A stretch of 64,000 bases of DNA from Ciona savignyi (Eukaryota; Chordata; Ascidiacea; Phlebobranchia; Cionidae), in contig CH002035.1 of the NCBI GenBank assembly GCA_000149265.1, positions 127,475 to 191,474 of the forward strand. Direction: 5' to 3'. The notes under the pieces are model-generated. The model did not search any database and was not told where the DNA came from. It worked only from the letters and a program-made list of their open reading frames with translations. This document shows, piece after piece, positions 48,061 to 58,439 of the stretch. Position 1 is the first letter of the stretch. Each line of letters starts with the position of its first letter. A program made the translations under genes and the position numbers.

Positions 48061-48336
48061 TGTTTATCCATGAATATCCTATCCTATCCTATCCTATCCT
48101 ATCCCCGTGAATGGGAAAACCCCAGGGGTTATCACACGGGCAATCGTCAGATCACCTCGCGCCCATCGTCGGGTTACCGGAGCTATTGCAGTGTGTTGTA
48201 TATGATAGACGCAGTCCTTCAATTTGGTAGAACCCATTAATCCGCTGGGTTCAGGCTATGTCCGTAAAGTGCCTTGCCCAAGGACACAACCGACTAGCTA
48301 GCGACCAGTTTCGCACCTGCAACCTTTTCGACCTAG
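48061..48336 (-). mobile_element. SINE family 1, copy 7, with inverted tail
   Basis: Body and head run in reverse from CCGTGAATGGGAAAACCCC to CACCTGCAACC. The expected order is (GGATA)n, TTCATGTTTATC, CCCGTG. Here TGTTTATC is followed by CATGAATATCC(TATCC)n and then CCGTG, so the tail lies in the opposite orientation. This may be an assembly join beside the gap. Confidence 0.85.
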
Positions 48337-49306
48337 ATGACAGGAGATTAACCATTTTATTAATAAGATTATTCCATATGTAAACTTTAGTTATTTGATC
48401 CCATTTAAACTTTTATTGAATACTCAGTTGGAATTGACGACGAAATGCGCTTGTGTTTGTCAAAAATGGAACCTCGTTGCGATCTTATTTGTGCCAAACG
48501 ACAAGCCCACCCATCCTATTAAAATTTGCTGAATAAAATTACTTGTTTCAATTTGTTTTGTTCAAGTGTGACGCGATTTTTTTTTTAATTTTCTTAGTGT
48601 GCCACAAGCTGGAAAAGTTTGAGAACCACTGCTATATAGGAATACCTACCGTTATTATTTTATTTTCCAACGTCATAATCAGCTTTGTGATTTGGAAATG
48701 AGACAGTTGATATTAATTTATTTCCATATACTGTCTCTCTTTTTCCTTTATTTCTACTGTAGCGTAAAATTAATATGACGCTTCGGCCAAAAACTTGACA
48801 ATATGCTTATACGGCCAAATTCGGCCAGATTTTTCCGCACGGCCAAACTATTTTTTTTGCGGCCGGGACGATTTTGGAAAAAGAAAATGGCAACCCTGCT
48901 AGGGACAGAACGGTAGTCTAATTTTTCTCTGCTGGGTGGCGCTATTTATTTTTTTGGAATTATCTGGGGAGTGACTATTTTCAAGAGTTAAGCGGCTGAG
49001 CGGTACCTCTAAAATCTAAATACTCCGGATCGCTTGGATCGCATGGAGCGCTTGAATCGCTTGTAACGCCTGGAGCAATTGGATCGCTTGGATCGCTTAC
49101 TATACTTTGTAATTACAAAAGCCATGATATTAATGTTAGGGTTGGGGTTAAAGTTTGTTCTGGGGTTGAGATTAGTGTTTGGGACAGTGTTAGAATTACT
49201 TTCCATAGCAATATAAGTGATCCAGGCGCTCCAAGCGGTCCTGTAGTGTTTAGAGGCACCCGCGACTGAGAGGTTGTATACTAGTTTTCGCACTTACTCA
49301 TCGTAT

Positions 49307-49379
49307 TCGTTGTTAGTATAGTGATAAGTTTCCCCGCCTGTCACGTGAGAGACTATGATTCGATTCCCCGACCAGGCGA
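49307..49379 (+). pseudogene. tRNA-Asp(GTC)-like sequence, degenerate
   Basis: TCGTTGTTAGTATAGTGATA, CCCCGCCTGTCACG (GTC anticodon in its loop) and GATTCGATTCCCCGACC follow the eukaryotic tRNA-Asp pattern, including A box TTAGTATAGTG and B box TTCGATTCC. Anticodon, T-arm and acceptor stems have mismatches, so it is probably a tRNA pseudogene or tRNA-derived piece inside the outer MITE rather than a working tRNA. Confidence 0.75.
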
Positions 49380-49754
49380 TTTTTCGGCTTTTTAACTCTT
49401 GTGTTTCTTAGTTATACACAAACTTATCATAACCCCGCATTCAGCTTGTCTGAGCATTTTTGGAATTTGTCCAAGCATTGGCTAAAGTAATCGATCTTAT
49501 AAGCTCATTGCCGATTTATCAGTTCATACTTTGAATTGATTGTAAACACTATTTACTTAAAATGCGTAAATGGTGTAATAAACATGGGGGCTAGAAATAG
49601 TGTTAGTCTTGCGGTTGAGATTAGTGTTTAGGAATGGGTTAAAATTAGTGTCCGTTATTTTAGTTAGTAGTTTCCCCCTTCACGCTTTAGTACAGCTGAT
49701 AAATAGCGCTATCCAGCAGAGAAAAATCAGACTACCGTTCGGTCCCTAGCCGTA

Positions 49755-50109
49755 TGTGGGGTTTTTTTATACGCATTGTAATTGGCAGAGACCAGGTCCC
49801 AGGACACCGCTGCCGTTTATACCTGGTACATAAATCTCCGTTCCGACTCCATATGTACCCACATGCGCGTGGTGCTAAACTAGACTGGCAGCGGAACCTC
49901 CACTAAGAAGAAAAACCGGAAAACTCCACCCGTAGATATATTCTTTATTAAGTTGTGTTTCTAGGTATATGTGTGTAGTCGCACAACGCTAACGTAGATG
50001 GAAAACAACTTGTTTAAATGTCATAAGGTGATGACAGAACGAACACAGTTGTCGTCGATTAAGTGAAATAAATGCAGTTTTTCCAAATATAATGTCGAAA
50101 ATTGCTACA
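49755..50109 (-). mobile_element. Solo-LTR-like element, copy 2
   Basis: The reverse complement starts TGTAGCAATTTTCGACATTA and ends ACCCCACA, with the same core (GCTAACGTAGATGG region, AATAAAG, GTGGAGGTTCCGCTGCCAGT) as 15417-15795. It starts only 5 bp past the outer MITE. Flanks CGTA and TATA are not a clean duplication. Confidence 0.8.
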
Positions 50110-50752
50110 TATATATTTCCAGTTTTCAGGCATTATTAATTAATTTTAATAGATATGAAAGTTTCTGTAAGAGAATTCAAATAATATTATATATAGTGGG
50201 GCATCCAAAAAAGGGACTGTCGGTTTCTTACCATTTCGACCCAAGATTAAGGATATGTTAATGGTGAAAGTCGTATTTATTGATGACCCGCGCAACGGTT
50301 TGGTAAGGAAACACGAACAGGTATGAGATTTGCCATCTCACGAAAGAGAGCTTTGGGGCCAATGGTAGGGTTAAGTTAAAGGTTAAATGAGGCAATGGTA
50401 GTCAGTTGTGAAAAGAACTATTTGGTAAATCCCAAGTGAACTGATGTGCAAAACAAACACTGCAATTTATACTGAAAGTGACAATGGGTGCGAATTTAAT
50501 AAAACAGAGCGTCCGCGTTATATGACGTGTGTCGTGACGATCAATGTGTTTGTTCTCTTGTGCAACCGGTGCAATTAATATTAATTATTATTGTTGGAAA
50601 TTCTCCCACGAAAATTTGCAACGGGGCAAAAACAAACACCCCAGTATAAATAATACAGAATTTTAAAAAATAATTAGAATATGCGAATGCAACATTCAGC
50701 CATTATTACGCACAGCGTTTATCACGCAAAATATAAGGCTTTAACATAAACA
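50110..50752. other. No gene
   Basis: Sequence between two inverted solo-LTR-like copies. TATAGTGGGGCATCC near 50194 and CACCCCAGTATA near 50638 are weakly inverted, but a transposon cannot be proven. Confidence 0.4.
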
Positions 50753-51144
50753 TATAGCAATTTTAATATCATATTTGCAAAAACTGCATTTCAGTTAATC
50801 CACGCCGGCTGAGTTTATTCTGTCATCACTTTATGACGTCGATTCGATACGTATTACCTCATGACGTCGTTGACACGTAAAGCTGTTGTTTTCCATCTAA
50901 GTCATTATTTGCTTTATACAGCGTTGTGGGATCACTTACATATAAGTAACTTTAAAAAGAATATATTTACGAGTGCAGTTTTCTGTTTTTTTTATATTTG
51001 GTGGAGGTTCCGCAGTCGAGTTTAGTTCCACGCCATGTGGGTACATATGGAGTCGGAACGGAGATTTATGTACCATGTATAAACGGCAGCGGATTCCCCT
51101 GGGACTTGTTCTCTGCCAGTATAAAAAAAAAACCTGTGACCACA
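50753..51144 (+). mobile_element. Solo-LTR-like element, copy 3
   Basis: Starts TATAGCAATTTTAATATCAT and ends CTGTGACCACA. It contains TTATACAGCGTTGTG, GTGGAGGTTCCGCAGTCGAG and TATGGAGTCGGAACGGAG as in the other copies. Flanks AACA and GACA may be a decayed 4-bp duplication. Confidence 0.78.
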
Positions 51145-53290
51145 GACATAAGGAAAACATGTAAACAACCTGAGTATATAATGGGTCGTGGTATATTTTA
51201 CATAACTCTGGAAAGAATTCAGTTGTTTAATTTTCCCCATGCATGTTTTAGTTACCACTAACTACCAAATAATAGAAAATAAAACAAGCGCATTTTTTAG
51301 CCACGTGTTGTGATAACACTAACGATTGGGTTAGTGGGATCAGACTGAACGTTGTTAAACCGCAACAATACATCTTTAGCACGGTTGGAATATGCAGATT
51401 TTCCAGGTGTTTGGAAGAGATAAACCATCTGTAACTTTAACGTTTGACGTTATGGGAAAGATAAGCGATCGGTGCTGCGCGCGTGGCTCCAATACACTGC
51501 ATCCAATCCGCCCCCATGAACGTTGTCAATGAAACACACGAATAATTCAAAGCACTTACTTGTAAAAGCTTCGCTGCGAATCATATGTGCTTTACGTTAG
51601 GAATCTCATATTATAAACTTTCACTGACACAATAATGTAAGAAAACTTTGCCCCATTGGATTGGGCAATTTATTTCAAATCGTTCCCAAGATATATATGT
51701 ATGCACTTCCAATTTAAAATGATGATTTTAAAGCAATTTAGAAATTTACAAAAAAATGAAATGGAGTTATATTTAATAAAAAGGTATAAATTTAAGGTTC
51801 AATCAGTTGGCTTTGGCGTGTATGTATCTATTTATTACTAAAATATCTCCATCTTCTATAATATATTTATTTTTGGTTACTTAATAACTTATTTTAATAG
51901 TGCCGCTTTTGTCATATTGATCTTTCTTTGTTCGATATCCGGTTTATGATATTTGTGTTTAAGGTTTTGCGCCAGTTGTCTGCGAGGCTATGTCAGCAGT
52001 CATGCTTGATTATCAGTCTGTTGTAATGTTTGAATGATCTTAATTGTATCATTCACGTGATTTCTGTTTATTGGTTAATGAATGATATAACTAACTGATT
52101 ATGATTTTATAACTTTGGATTTCTATCGCATTTCTTACTCAACACACCTTCAAAACTTGGAATCTCGCAATAAGCGAGTTACATATTGTCATTTATTCAG
52201 AACTTCCAGTTTATTACATCGACTGTTGGGGTAATTTTAAATTCAATATGTTTTGCCACATAACTTAAGGAAGTAATTCAAAATCAAGGAATGTCCTAGC
52301 TTGAATGATACAATGTACATATAAACAATGGATAAAGGAATGTTTTATTTCTATGTTTTTAGAAACAATGGTTTTGTTACTCACAGATGTTGCGTCTTTT
52401 GCGCTTAAAGTGTGGTCCCACAACCTTGTTTTAACGGCTAATCGTGCGAACTGTCTCCCGAGGTCCACTTTAGACAATACGCCATTATAAATGTGCGCGT
52501 TAATAAAATTTAAAAGAATAATGCGACTATTACTAAAAACTACGGCAGACGGTACTTTTTCTACTTGTAACCGATACTCAGTACTTAATACTGAATATGC
52601 AATAAAAATACGATACCTTGATGAAAGGTACAACAAGAAAGTCAGTTCTAAATCTGTAGAACATTCGCGAATTTTGTACCAGGCTCTGTTATAAGAAACC
52701 TTTACTGTGCATCAATATTTTGCCGGACCTATATGTATCGATAACTATATGTATCGATTCATTGTTGAAACGTGGTTGAACAGTGGGGAGAAACAATATA
52801 AGTCGCGGCGTTCAGGCCACAGCCTCCCTTGGATACCAGGTTTTAATACCGCTCCTAGCACGATTTATCTAACGAAATCAGAAGTATATTTGAATTAGTT
52901 AACATTTTTGTACTTTGTTATGTTGTTACGCATATAATCAGAAATAAAAAAAAAACCTTCTATGACGTTGTCGGATTTACGATGGTCATATCGTAGTACT
53001 GTTATCTAGGGAATTGTCAGTCCAGATTAAGTATCAAACAACAGGTGACATAAATTTAAACAAGTTCGAAACGCTACTAATCAGGTCGAACAACGGTAAA
53101 GGCACGAAAACCATCAGTGCCAAATATTTTATCCAGATATACCCAGGTATTTTAAAATCTTAGATGATAGTGCACAACGCGAAATGATGGTGGACATAAG
53201 AAAAAGGGTGCAAAGCTTAAACAAACATAACACAATAACACCAACGAAACTAAACATATCACATCCGTGGGAATCCCATACGATGAATTG
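51145..53290. other. Intron sequence, no recognised gene
   Basis: Part of the NLR 8.4-kb intron. A minus-strand frame of 123 codons (52265-52636) has no recognised motif. AAAAAAAACCTTCTATGACG near 52970 resembles the LTR end at 33372, so a decayed LTR may lie at about 52935-53050. Confidence 0.4.
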
Positions 53291-53296
53291 TTTCCA

Positions 53297-53890
53297 GCGT
53301 TCTGTTTAACGCCGTCCACGCCTCGTGTACAAACATGTGTTTCCTGTTATGTGTTTTGTATAAACTGTCTATAACTTTTATAATATCAGAGAACACTATC
53401 GGTGTAGCCTCTAAGCTGCTCTCTCAATCTTTGACCTTACTTACCTAAGCTAGCCCTATGTACAGTGCTATAACTGGATGCACCTTGCGTAAATACGTAA
53501 TAAATACTTAACCTCTGCTCACTTCTTGTCTTACCCTGGTTATCACCCGTCTAAAGTAAAGAGCGCTGCTACACATCAACCAATCCATTACATAGATGTT
53601 CCTAAACATTAAATGTATAATTTTTTATGTATAATAAAAAATTTTCCGCGAGGTCTGTTTAACGCCCGCCAAGCCTTGTGTACAAACATGTGTTTCCTGT
53701 TTTGAGTCTAATATAAATTGTGTATAATTCCATAATATCACAGATTTCTTGGTGGGCCTCGCTTGGCTAAGCCGTTCTCTTAACCTTTTACCCTACTTAC
53801 CTAAGCTATGCCCCATTTGTGTACAGCGCTTTGACTGCGTGTTTACCCAATAAAATACTTAACCTATGTTCACCCCTTGTCTTCCCCTGC
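53297..53890 (+). repeat. Diverged tandem duplication, about 355-bp period
   Basis: CTGTTTAACGCCGTCCACGC, GTGTACAAACATGTGTTTCC and TTACTTACCTAAGCTA at 53302-53450 recur as CTGTTTAACGCCCGCCAAGC and the same phrases at 53655-53810. Two copies only. No coding frame. Confidence 0.8.
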
Positions 53891-54021
53891 TCAAAGCGCT
53901 GATACAAAAGGTTATGCTATGTTAATAATCGTTTAGGAACAGCATTACATAACACGCAATACAATCTACACGGCTAATGTTCGATTGGAACAAAGTTATG
54001 CTTGATGTAACAACTGGTTAC

Positions 54022-54180
54022 CTTGTTTGATCGTTGTTTAATAGCTGGACCTAGCTCCTTCATAGCGGCACTCAGGTGTTCGCAACGGTACAGTACAAGT
54101 TCATCAATGTCGTTCATACGTTGGACCAAATACTCAGTAAGGTTGGTCATGTCCACGATTTTCAATGTTAACTGCTTGAT
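54022..54180 (-). CDS. NLR gene, LRR-type exon (exon 4, type A)
   Basis: 53 codons beginning IKQLTLKIVDMTNLTEYLVQ, then RMNDIDELVLYRCEHLSAAM and ending KQRSNK, donor AACAAG/GTAACC, phase 0 at both ends. It is paralogous to exon 8. The acceptor TATTGTTTAG is only 8 bp from the tail of an intronic SINE, whose (TATCC)n repeats make up the pyrimidine-rich stretch upstream. Confidence 0.83.
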
Positions 54181-54189
54181 CTAAACAAT

Positions 54190-54490
54190 AGGATAGGATA
54201 GGATAGGATATTCATGTTTATCCCCGTGAATGGGAAAACCCCAGGGGTTATCACACGGGCAATCGTCAGATCACCTCGCGCCCATCGTCGGGTTACCGGA
54301 GCTATTGCAGTTTGTTGTATGTGATAGACACGTTCCTTTAATTTGGTAGAACCCATTAATCCGCTGGGTTCAGGCAATGTCCGTAAAGTGCCTTGCCCAA
54401 GGACACAACCGACTAGCTAGCGACCAGTTTCGCACCTGCAACTTTTCGATTGAAAGGCGACGCACTTAACCGCTAGTCCATCGGGCCGGA
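54190..54490 (-). mobile_element. SINE family 1, copy 8
   Basis: Full-length reverse copy with a (GGATA)n tail at 54190 and the head ending CCATCGGGCCGGACG. Same orientation as the NLR gene, lying in intron 3 immediately before the exon 4 acceptor. Confidence 0.95.
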
Positions 54491-54718
54491 CGAATTAATA
54501 ATATTGAACATCATTCATTAATAAGAATGTGCCAGATATATAAAATGTAATTTAATACATTTGATGCATTAACAAGCAGTGGGGGCAATACTCAACTGAG
54601 CCCCGTGTGGTAAACTAACAAAGTGTGGTTATTTCCAAAGTGAAAGTTATTTTTTTCGACTTTTTATTTTAAAATCTAATTTCCACAAAATATTTTTGTT
54701 TTAATTTTTTTAACTAAC

Positions 54719-56464
54719 CTTGAGATTGGTTGAATGTTGTAAACCACGGAAGAAGATTGGAGCTTCAGTTGCATCATATGCCTCCACACTCAAGTTGTGC
54801 GATGCTGAACACGACTTCAAGGCCAACGCAACGTCGTGGACTTTAGCAGGATTAGTTGGAAGTTTTAATACCACGTCACTTGGAAGGTGCTTATCGAATG
54901 TGGACGATATTTCCGCGTCGTTAGATTCATTTACCCAGCCAGATACTTTAATGAGTGTGTTATTGTCCCGTAAATTCTGACATGAAACTATTTCTAAAAG
55001 CATCTGTTTCCTCTTCTTAAAATCTCTGATCCGTGAAGCTGGGAAGATGTCTCTACATCTCCTTGTATGCAGAAGGGTTGCAAAGACCAAACATGAATCG
55101 AACAACAACATCCCAGTGAACATCATTAAACATTGAACGTTTTTTGTCAAGTGATTCATATGGCATAAACAGCATCACATAAATCGCACAAAAGAATTCT
55201 TGTAGGGTAAGATGGGCAAAATAACTGCGCTTCTTACCATCCAAGATTTTCATTTTTATGCCTGATGATTGTTCAACATACGTATGCAGAACGTTTGCCA
55301 CCACTGAATCCGGGAGATCCACTTCCTCAAAGTCGTTTTTGTCAAAAACAACCTTCTTTTTCTCAAATCCTCTGAATGCCAGTTCAGTAAGTTTAATCAA
55401 CTCCAATCTAAGCTCTGCTTCGTCCATTTTTTTCAGATGTCCAGAAGAAATGTACTTGGTAAGTGTTGAGATTAACACTTGTGTCATTGAATTTATGTCA
55501 CCAACTCCAGAGAGAAGGCTGTCAATAATATAAATGCAATTGACTGGTACATAGCACAAAGCAGAAAGGTTTGCCTTTTGCTCCAGTAACTCCTCAATCC
55601 CAGGATACTTTTCCGCGCCACAGATCTGTTTAATCAGATCCTCTTGTGCAGCTTTATCTAGACCAAGTACTTCAAGAACTATAGTTGGACGATAATTCTG
55701 GTGTATCTGATAAAATTGACCTGGTCTAGAAGTAACAAGTTTAACAGCATTTGGTAGGAGAGTATGATTAAACAAGTTCTTGATTATGTCCACTGGTTTC
55801 TCTTTTGTATTCAATTGACAGCAATGAGTGGTGGTGGAGAAGGGAACACCAGCTTCATCCAAGCCGTCCATCAAAATGATAACATTTGGATTGTTCTGCA
55901 ACTCTGGGGTTATGGCTTTGTATTCTTCATCAGAGTAGGCCTGCCCTGGCAAACTGTTTTCAATAAGAAACTGGCTAACCGATACTTTTTTTTTAAAATT
56001 AACATTTCTTATTAAGATGTAAAACAAATATTGTGTGTCAGGAAGAATTAATTTATCCAGAATGGACTGAGTCACCGTCTGTGCCAATGTTGTTTTCCCG
56101 ATTCCTGGTAATCCCGTAATTCCAACAATGTTGCCATGTTTCTTGATATACGCTTTCTTAGAATTTTTAACTTTGAACTTGCGTTCAGCTTCATCAGTTG
56201 CAATTTTCTTTGCTGTATTGAATATTTGGTTAATTGATATTCTTGGTTCAGTTGTTCCATAGACTGTTTGTGCGTGCTTTCGTTCCATACACATTCTCCA
56301 TTCCAACGAAGATGCTTCAGTTTCCCAATCTTTATCTGCATGTTGTTTTACTTTGCAGATTTGAAGATTGACTCTATTTATGGAATGTCCAATATCAATT
56401 GGCAGCACGAATTGCTCGCTAATTTCTTTTGCATTATTGTTTAATTTCTCTTGCAAATCTTTAG
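54719..56464 (-). CDS. NACHT-domain NLR receptor, main exon (exon 3)
   Basis: A single large exon encodes the nucleotide-binding oligomerisation core of an NLR immune receptor. Counting from 56456: Walker A GITGLPGIGKTTLAQ (residues 112-126), Walker B NVIILMDGLDEAG (191-203), sensor LVTSRPGQ (240-247), then a helical region with YFAHLTLQEFFCAIY typical before LRRs. The acceptor TATGTTACAG is at 56465 and the donor CTCAAG/GTTAGT at 54718. It starts with two bases completing a phase-1 codon from exon 2. The frame stops at TAG 55054; removing one base near 55059 restores the frame into CRDIFPASRIRDFKKRKQML, up to the donor in phase 0, so one 1-bp frameshift is inferred (mutation or error). Ten exons from 63047 to 40250 (minus) appear to form the gene; about 975 codons by my count with the shift ignored. 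The ligand is unknown and the protein is probably cytosolic. Confidence 0.93.
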
Positions 56465-56544
56465 CTGTAACATAGTGTTATTAGACATACTATTCAAATT
56501 ATTTTATTGAACAATAATGTATCTTTAAACATTCCTGAGCAGTC

Positions 56545-56574
56545 CTTTTATTTATTTATTTATTTATTTATTTG
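56545..56574. repeat. (TTTA)n microsatellite
   Basis: About seven perfect TTTA/TTAT units in intron 2 of the NLR gene. Confidence 0.9.
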
Positions 56575-57756
56575 CATGTTAATAAAGGTTTTATTCGTCT
56601 AGCGGTCAATTGTATGTCTTCTTCATTTTATAGTTGTATGTCTCCATTGTAGGAAGCCGTTGCAGGTCGCTGCCTAGAGTGCTAGATTGTTCCTTGTAGG
56701 CACCCAGGTAAGCTGGTTACAACACCTGGTGCGATTTGCGATTCCCTACGCGCTGTCTCGACTCTCGGAGGTGCGCTAATTACTTGAGGCTTTCTGAGTA
56801 AACCTCTCCTTCACTTCTGTGGTTCGTCGATAAACTCCTCTGTAGTTTTATATTATCAATTGTATTGCGCAATTGAGGCGATTAACTTAGTACCAATTAC
56901 GAGTAAATCGTTAGATGTTGCAACGATATAAATTTCAGGTAAAAACTCTCAGTATTCGTCACATACAAAACATTAATGACGAATGACAACACGTGTTGAT
57001 TAGTATTTTAAATTCATCCGTTTCTGCTTATTAAAGAAATATGAATATCTTATATGGGATGATTTACCAAATGTAGTTAGGTAGGCCAAAGTCAAATATT
57101 TCTTTTGCATGTAAAAGCGTCATATCGTCAAATTGTTTTTAATTTTGATTGTCATTCACTAGTTAATAGGAAACTGTTATATTTGTAGCTGCGGGAATTA
57201 GATTGTCCCGCAGATTTTTTTGGGTAATTATTAGTGTTGACCAGAATCGTATTTTTTATTGCATTTCTATGGTTTTACGTCATTGCCACGTATTTAGAGG
57301 CTTAGCTCAGAAGAGCATTTTTGTTACCATTTCATTCTTTTTCGTACTTTTCGATCTTTGTATTGAAAAACCGAGGAACGTTGTGTTTAAACGGGGGCAC
57401 GCCAAATTTCAGGTATGCATATGTGATTCAATGAAGTGTAATCGAGATGTTTAATTAATTATTAAGAATGTGTTCTTTCTTTATTATAGTTACCGCTTCA
57501 ACGCTTCAATATATAAACGAAACAAAATCATTGGTGTTCGTGAGGCCTAGAAGTGAGTAACTGTTTAAACGTGCAAGCTGATCTACGGACATAAGCAAAG
57601 GGGCCGTAACAATATTATTTAAACTTTGCAAGTAAAGCACGTGTTTAACCAACAGGATGATATTCTATTCCGTTTGCTTATTTGGTCAGCACTGAAGAGG
57701 GCGCCTGTGCACAGTGGTGTTGCTGGGGACAGACCGAACAGCCAAGTGGACAGATG

Positions 57757-58180
57757 TCACTTAGTTGAGAGCTGCACGGATATCGCTGCTTGGAGCTTGG
57801 GGTGACGCAAAGGTTGTAGTTGACATTGCAGAGCATTGTATTCCAGCTTTGTCTGATTTGCCTTCAGTTCATCAATCAACATCAGTGAGAACATGGTCAA
57901 ACTAGACTTTACAAAGTAGACGGGTAAAGGTTTTAGCTTTATTATATTATTATTTTGACTCCGATAAGCGCAACGGTACAAGTAAAATAATGCATAACCA
58001 TAACCGGCTACGTAGTTTTATTAGTAGGGATTGGATGTAGGGTACGTTAAGCATAACCGCCCCTAGTTACCAAAAGAGGCTAGGCTATACAGAATATTGC
58101 TTTGGAAACAGAGTGCTGTAGTGCATTTTTATTTCCCTTGTTCTGGTTTGCATTCAGTTCATCAATCAACTTCGGTGAGG
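57757..58180 (-). repeat. Two copies of a short coding-like block
   Basis: On the minus strand LIDELKANQTKLEYNALQ (about 57880-57825) and LIDELNANQNKGNKNALQ (about 58170-58115) are similar, sharing the DNA phrase TTCAGTTCATCAATCAAC. Both lie in NLR intron 2 in the sense orientation. No confident splice sites frame them, so they may be dead or alternative exons. Confidence 0.45.
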
Positions 58181-58439
58181 GTCATCATCGGCGAGTGTTT
58201 TGTGTTTTGTAGGTTCCATTTTATTTGCTGGGGATTTTTTAGCCTCCGCTACGGTCTGATTTACGTTTTCGGTAAGGCAACATGGCTGGGTAAATTGCCC
58301 CCCTTAAGGTTCGGCTTTCCGTACCCAATTCTCCGTACCCACCACAGCTCCCATCATACGAAGGCATTGTTTTTGGGTTTATTACAAACTTAAACCCCCT
58401 TACCACGGTGGAAAGCTCGAGGTTAAACATAATTATCAG

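Larger units (their letters stand above)
47623..48631. mobile_element. hAT-type element 2 nested in element 1
   Basis: Starts CAGTGTTTCTCAAACTGTG and ends AGTTTGAGAACCACTG, with a perfect 8-bp duplication CTATATAG (47615-47622, 48632-48639). GTGTGCCGCGGCACACTAG near the left end is palindromic. It holds a SINE and a 100-N gap. No transposase is seen outside the gap. Confidence 0.93.
47441..48898. mobile_element. hAT-type element 1 (CAGGGTTGCC ends)
   Basis: Starts CAGGGTTGCCAGACG and ends TGGCAACCCTG, with a perfect 8-bp target duplication CTAGGGAC (47433-47440 and 48899-48906). Subterminal ACGGCCAAA motifs are repeated in inverse orientation near both ends (TTTACGGCCAAACTG, GCACGGCCAAACTA). 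No transposase, and it is enlarged by a second hAT. The target lay inside the terminal repeat of the outer MITE. Confidence 0.92.
47433..49749. mobile_element. Outer MITE split by nested hAT elements
   Basis: Inverted ends: the left end begins CTAGGGAC (47433-47440) and, after the hAT insertion, continues AGAACGGTAGTCTAATTTTT (48907 on). The right end at about 49698-49749 is its reverse complement (AATCAGACTACCGTTCGGTC then CCTAG), about 50 bp of near-perfect inversion. The interior has no gene. It includes a degenerate run of GGATCGCTT-like units (49020-49100) and a tRNA-Asp-like sequence. The target duplication could be TA or CTAG. Confidence 0.78.

Noticed and set aside
49307..49379. Functional tRNA-Asp gene
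   Set aside because: Acceptor, anticodon and T stems carry mismatches and the sequence sits in a transposon. Called a pseudogene.
49755..51144. Complete LTR retrotransposon formed by the two LTR-like copies
   Set aside because: The copies are in opposite orientation and the 640 bp between them has no coding motifs.
52265..52636. 123-codon minus-strand frame as an extra NLR exon
   Set aside because: No LRR pattern, no good acceptor/donor pair, and the exon 4 to exon 5 phases already join without it.
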